Shown here one piece after another: positions 61,368 through 64,000 of a stretch of 64,000 bases of DNA. Within the stretch, counting starts at the first letter, position 1; the number at the start of each line of letters is the position of its first letter. Location: positions 4,150,374 through 4,214,373 of the forward strand of contig NZ_CM001857.1 in NCBI RefSeq assembly GCF_000400505.1. The letters run 5' to 3'. Made by a program: the position numbers and the translations under genes. The stretch is from Musicola paradisiaca NCPPB 2511 (lineage in GTDB: Bacteria; Pseudomonadota; Gammaproteobacteria; Enterobacterales; Enterobacteriaceae). Below the pieces are notes generated by a model. The model ran no database searches. It was not told the DNA's origin and saw nothing but the letters and a program-made list of their open reading frames with translations.

Positions 61368-61953
61368 TGTGTTGCACAGCATCCTGGTCGCCAGCGCCCT
61401 GTTCGCCGTCAGCCTTCCGGCATTGGCGCTGACCGGCGATACCGATCAGCCCATCCATATCGATTCCGATCAGCAGGCGCTGGATATGCAGAGCAACGTG
61501 GTCACATTCACCGGCAACGTGATCGTGACCCAGGGTTCCATCAAGGTTCAGGCCGACAAAGTCGTGGTCACACGTCCGAACGGCCAGCAGGGCCATGAAA
61601 TCATTGAAGGTTACGGCAACCCGGCGACCTTTTATCAGATGCAGGACAACGGTAAACCGGTAAAAGGACACGCGCAGAAAATGCGCTATGAACTGGACAA
61701 GCAGCTCGTCATTCTTACCGGCAACGCTTATCTGGAACAGCTTGACAGTAATGTCAAAGGCGATCGCATTACCTACCTGGTTCAACAACAACAGATGGAA
61801 GCCTTCAGCGACAAGGGTAAACGGGTAACTACCGTTCTGGTGCCGTCGCAATTGCAGGACAAGGGTACCCAGGCCAATCCGAATGGCGTTAAGCCTGCCG
61901 CAAGTCAGAGCAAACCCGGCGCCAGTCAGACCAAACCCGCCAAACAACAGTGA
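61345..61953 (+). CDS. lptA: periplasmic LPS-binding protein LptA
   Basis: A 202-residue periplasmic bridge protein. Signal peptide ends at ALA (about residue 29). The jellyroll core QPIHIDSDQQALDMQSNVVT to RVTTVLVPSQLQDK is conserved. The C-terminal tail after that (about 22 residues, rich in Ala, Ser, Lys and Gln) is longer than in E. coli (185 aa) and of low complexity. The start codon lies within the end of lptC; AAGG is 11 bases upstream. Confidence 0.95.
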   Translation: MKSNLNNNVLHSILVASALFAVSLPALALTGDTDQPIHIDSDQQALDMQSNVVTFTGNVIVTQGSIKVQADKVVVTRPNGQQGHEIIEGYGNPATFYQMQDNGKPVKGHAQKMRYELDKQLVILTGNAYLEQLDSNVKGDRITYLVQQQQMEAFSDKGKRVTTVLVPSQLQDKGTQANPNGVKPAASQSKPGASQTKPAKQQ

Positions 61954-61969
61954 GTGACGCAAGTAACCC

Positions 61970-62695
61970 ATGGCAACATTAATTGCAGAGAATCTGGCCA
62001 AAGCGTACAAGGGCCGCAAAGTGGTGGAAAACGTCAGCCTGAATGTGAATTCAGGCGAGATCGTCGGACTGCTGGGCCCTAACGGCGCGGGCAAAACCAC
62101 TACGTTTTACATGGTCGTGGGGATCGTGCCGCGTGACGAAGGCCGCATCGTCATCGACGATGAAGACATCAGTCTGCTGCCGCTGCACGACCGCGCTCGC
62201 CGCGGCATCGGCTATCTGCCGCAGGAAGCGTCGATTTTCCGGCGATTAAGCGTCTACGACAACCTGATGGCCGTTCTGCAAATCCGCAAGGATCTGACCC
62301 GGGAGCAACAGCAGGATCGCGCCAACGAGCTTATGGACGAGTTTCATATTACTCACCTGCGCGATAATCTGGGACAATCACTGTCCGGCGGTGAACGGCG
62401 CCGAGTAGAAATCGCCCGAGCGCTGGCGGCCAACCCGAAATTCATTTTGCTGGACGAACCCTTTGCCGGCGTAGATCCCATTTCGGTCATCGATATCAAA
62501 AAAATCATCGAGCATCTGCGCGACAGCGGGCTAGGCGTGCTGATTACCGACCATAATGTTCGCGAGACGCTGGATGTCTGTGAACGTGCCTATATCGTCA
62601 GCCAGGGCCAGCTTATTGCCCATGGCTCACCAATAGATATACTGGCGAATGAACAAGTGAAACGGGTCTATCTGGGTGAAGGCTTCCGACTCTGA
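61970..62695 (+). CDS. lptB: LPS export ABC ATPase LptB
   Basis: A 241-residue ABC ATPase powering LPS extraction. Walker [12 protein letters not shown] (about 37-47), signature [15 protein letters not shown] (about 138-152), Walker [15 protein letters not shown]-loop ITDHNVRE. The C-terminal [12 protein letters not shown] interacts with its partner subunit. 16 bp after lptA and 48 bp before rpoN. Confidence 0.97.
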   Translation: MATLIAENLAKAYKGRKVVENVSLNVNSGEIVGLLGPNGAGKTTTFYMVVGIVPRDEGRIVIDDEDISLLPLHDRARRGIGYLPQEASIFRRLSVYDNLMAVLQIRKDLTREQQQDRANELMDEFHITHLRDNLGQSLSGGERRRVEIARALAANPKFILLDEPFAGVDPISVIDIKKIIEHLRDSGLGVLITDHNVRETLDVCERAYIVSQGQLIAHGSPIDILANEQVKRVYLGEGFRL

Positions 62696-62743
62696 TAAAA
62701 CATTGTTTTTATTTATAATTAATAAAGGAAGTTAGCGCGAGTT

Positions 62744-64000
62744 ATGAAGCAAGGTTTGCAACTCAGGCTTAGTCAGCAACTGGCTATGACACCGCAATTA
62801 CAGCAGGCGATCCGTCTACTGCAATTGTCCACACTTGAACTCCAGCAGGAAATCCAACAGGCGCTGGAAAGCAACCCATTGCTGGAACAGGCTGACAACC
62901 ATGAAGAAGTAGAAACGCAGGAAAGTAGCGACCACGAAACGCTGGACACCCGCGAAGCGCTGGAGCAGAAGGAAATGCCGGACGAGCTGCCGCTCGACGC
63001 CGCCTGGGATGAAATCTATACCGCAGGCACACCGTCCGGCACCAGTACCGATTATCGCGACGAAGAGCTGCCGGTCTATCAGGGCGAAACCACTCAGACG
63101 TTGCAGGATTATCTGATGTGGCAGGTGGAACTGACGCCGTTCTCCGATACCGATGCCGCCATTGCAACCTCAATCGTCGATGCAGTCGACAATACCGGCT
63201 ATCTGACGGTTTCGCTGGAGGATATCCGCGACAGCATCGGCGACGACAGCCTCACGCTGGAAGAGGTGGAGGCCGTACTGAAACGAGTGCAGCGCTTCGA
63301 TCCCGTCGGCGTCGGCGCCCGCGACCTGCGCGAATGCCTGCTGGTACAGTTATCCCAGTTTGATGAAAAAACCACGCCGCGGCTGGCCGAAGCCAGAATG
63401 ATCGTCAGCGAATATCTGGATCTGCTGGCCAACCATGATTTCCGGATGCTGATCCGTTCCAGTCGAATGAAGGAAGAAACGCTGAAAGAAGCGTTGGCGC
63501 TGATCCAATCGCTCGACCCGCGCCCCGGCCAGTCCATCAATACCGGCGAATCGGAATACGTGATCCCGGATGTCCTGGTTCGCAAGATCCAAGGTCATTG
63601 GGCGGTGGAGCTGAATACCGACAGCGTGCCCAGACTACAGATCAACCAGCAGTACGCCGCACTCGGCAACAACGCCCGTAACGACAGTGACGGTCAGTTC
63701 ATCCGCAGCCATTTGCAGGAAGCCCGCTGGCTGATCAAAAGCTTGGAAAGCCGCAACGACACGTTGCTGAAAGTCACCCGCTGCATCGTAGAACAGCAGC
63801 AGGCGTTTTTTGAACATGGCGAGGAATTCATGAAACCCATGGTACTGGCGGATATCGCTCAGGCCGTGGATATGCACGAGTCCACCATCTCCCGCGTGAC
63901 AACCCAAAAATTTCTACATAGCCCGCGGGGCATTTTCGAATTGAAGTATTTTTTCTCCAGCCACGTCAACACCGACAGCGGCGGCGAAGCGTCATCCACC
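62744..64000 (+). CDS. rpoN: RNA polymerase sigma-54 factor RpoN (3' end beyond window)
   Basis: The first 419 residues of sigma-54, which recognises -24/-12 promoters and depends on AAA+ activators. Region I is [20 protein letters not shown] and the Gln/Leu-rich segment that follows; region II is acidic ([18 protein letters not shown]). The helix-turn-helix ([20 protein letters not shown]) is present near residue 370. E. coli RpoN has 477 residues, so roughly 58 including the RpoN box lie past the right edge. AAAGGAAG lies upstream of the ATG. In Dickeya sigma-54 is needed for type III secretion gene expression. Confidence 0.97.
   Translation, partial: MKQGLQLRLSQQLAMTPQLQQAIRLLQLSTLELQQEIQQALESNPLLEQADNHEEVETQESSDHETLDTREALEQKEMPDELPLDAAWDEIYTAGTPSGTSTDYRDEELPVYQGETTQTLQDYLMWQVELTPFSDTDAAIATSIVDAVDNTGYLTVSLEDIRDSIGDDSLTLEEVEAVLKRVQRFDPVGVGARDLRECLLVQLSQFDEKTTPRLAEARMIVSEYLDLLANHDFRMLIRSSRMKEETLKEALALIQSLDPRPGQSINTGESEYVIPDVLVRKIQGHWAVELNTDSVPRLQINQQYAALGNNARNDSDGQFIRSHLQEARWLIKSLESRNDTLLKVTRCIVEQQQAFFEHGEEFMKPMVLADIAQAVDMHESTISRVTTQKFLHSPRGIFELKYFFSSHVNTDSGGEASST

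Noticed and set aside
61357-62100. 247-codon open frame antisense to lptA/lptB
   Set aside because: Overlaps two well-supported essential genes; no domain.

Overview
The window reads as a stretch of a Pectobacteriaceae chromosome, most likely Dickeya or a close relative. Nearly every protein is recognisable as a close counterpart of an Escherichia coli protein, the base composition is moderately GC-rich, and gene order follows enterobacterial blocks (exbB/metC-yghB-yqhC-yqhD-dkgA; parC-parE-yqiA-cpdA-yqiB-nudF/tolC-ygiBCD; rsmI/lpoA-yraN-diaA-dolP; mtgA-elbB-arcB-yhcC-gltBD; sspAB-rpsI-rplM-zapE-zapG-degQ-degS; murA-ibaG-mlaBCDEF-yrbG-kdsDC-lptCAB-rpoN) with a few non-E. coli insertions. Genus is inferred from memory of families, not from a search. 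No tRNA, rRNA, prophage, insertion sequence or CRISPR array was seen.

Layout. 1-6.6 kb: a Fur-type site facing the off-window exbB side, metC, yghB, then an aldehyde-stress group (yqhC regulator, a flavin nitroreductase, yqhD, dkgA). 6.6-10.9 kb: a small catabolic-looking cassette resembling E. coli yegTUVW (GntR regulator, ADP-ribosylglycohydrolase-fold enzyme, PfkB kinase), with an NCS1 nucleobase-type permease in place of the YegT transporter; it has a repeat-rich operator region. 11-22 kb: leftward ftsP, plsC, parC, parE, yqiA, cpdA, yqiB, nudF with mdaB and a LysR regulator between the two topoisomerase IV genes. 22.6-27.6 kb: tolC-ygiB-ygiC, ygiD, and RNase P RNA (rnpB). 27.7-32.2 kb: rsmI and the outer-membrane/peptidoglycan operon lpoA-yraN-diaA-dolP. 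32.3-38.7 kb: an accessory secreted alginate-lyase-family protein, mtgA, elbB, the sRNA ArcZ facing arcB, and yhcC. 38.7-45.3 kb: a long regulatory leader, then gltBD (glutamate synthase). 45.3-53 kb: GFA-family protein, sspBA, rpsI-rplM, zapE, zapG, degQ, degS. 53-64 kb: murA, ibaG, the Mla lipid-transport operon, yrbG, and the Kdo/LPS export operon kdsDC-lptCAB running into rpoN, which is cut by the window end.

The dominant theme is cell-envelope maintenance: PlsC, FtsP, TolC, LpoA, DolP, MtgA, DegQ/DegS, MurA, Mla, Kdo and Lpt. Control elements visible in the sequence include a Fur site, a GntR-type operator, ArcZ, a CRP site and an elaborately folded leader before gltB, a stringent-type promoter before rplM, and a sigma-E-type promoter before degQ. 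I see no clearly novel defence or mobile system. The most interesting leads are the transporter-swapped yeg cassette with its operators, the gltB leader RNA, and the sigma-E-like degQ promoter.
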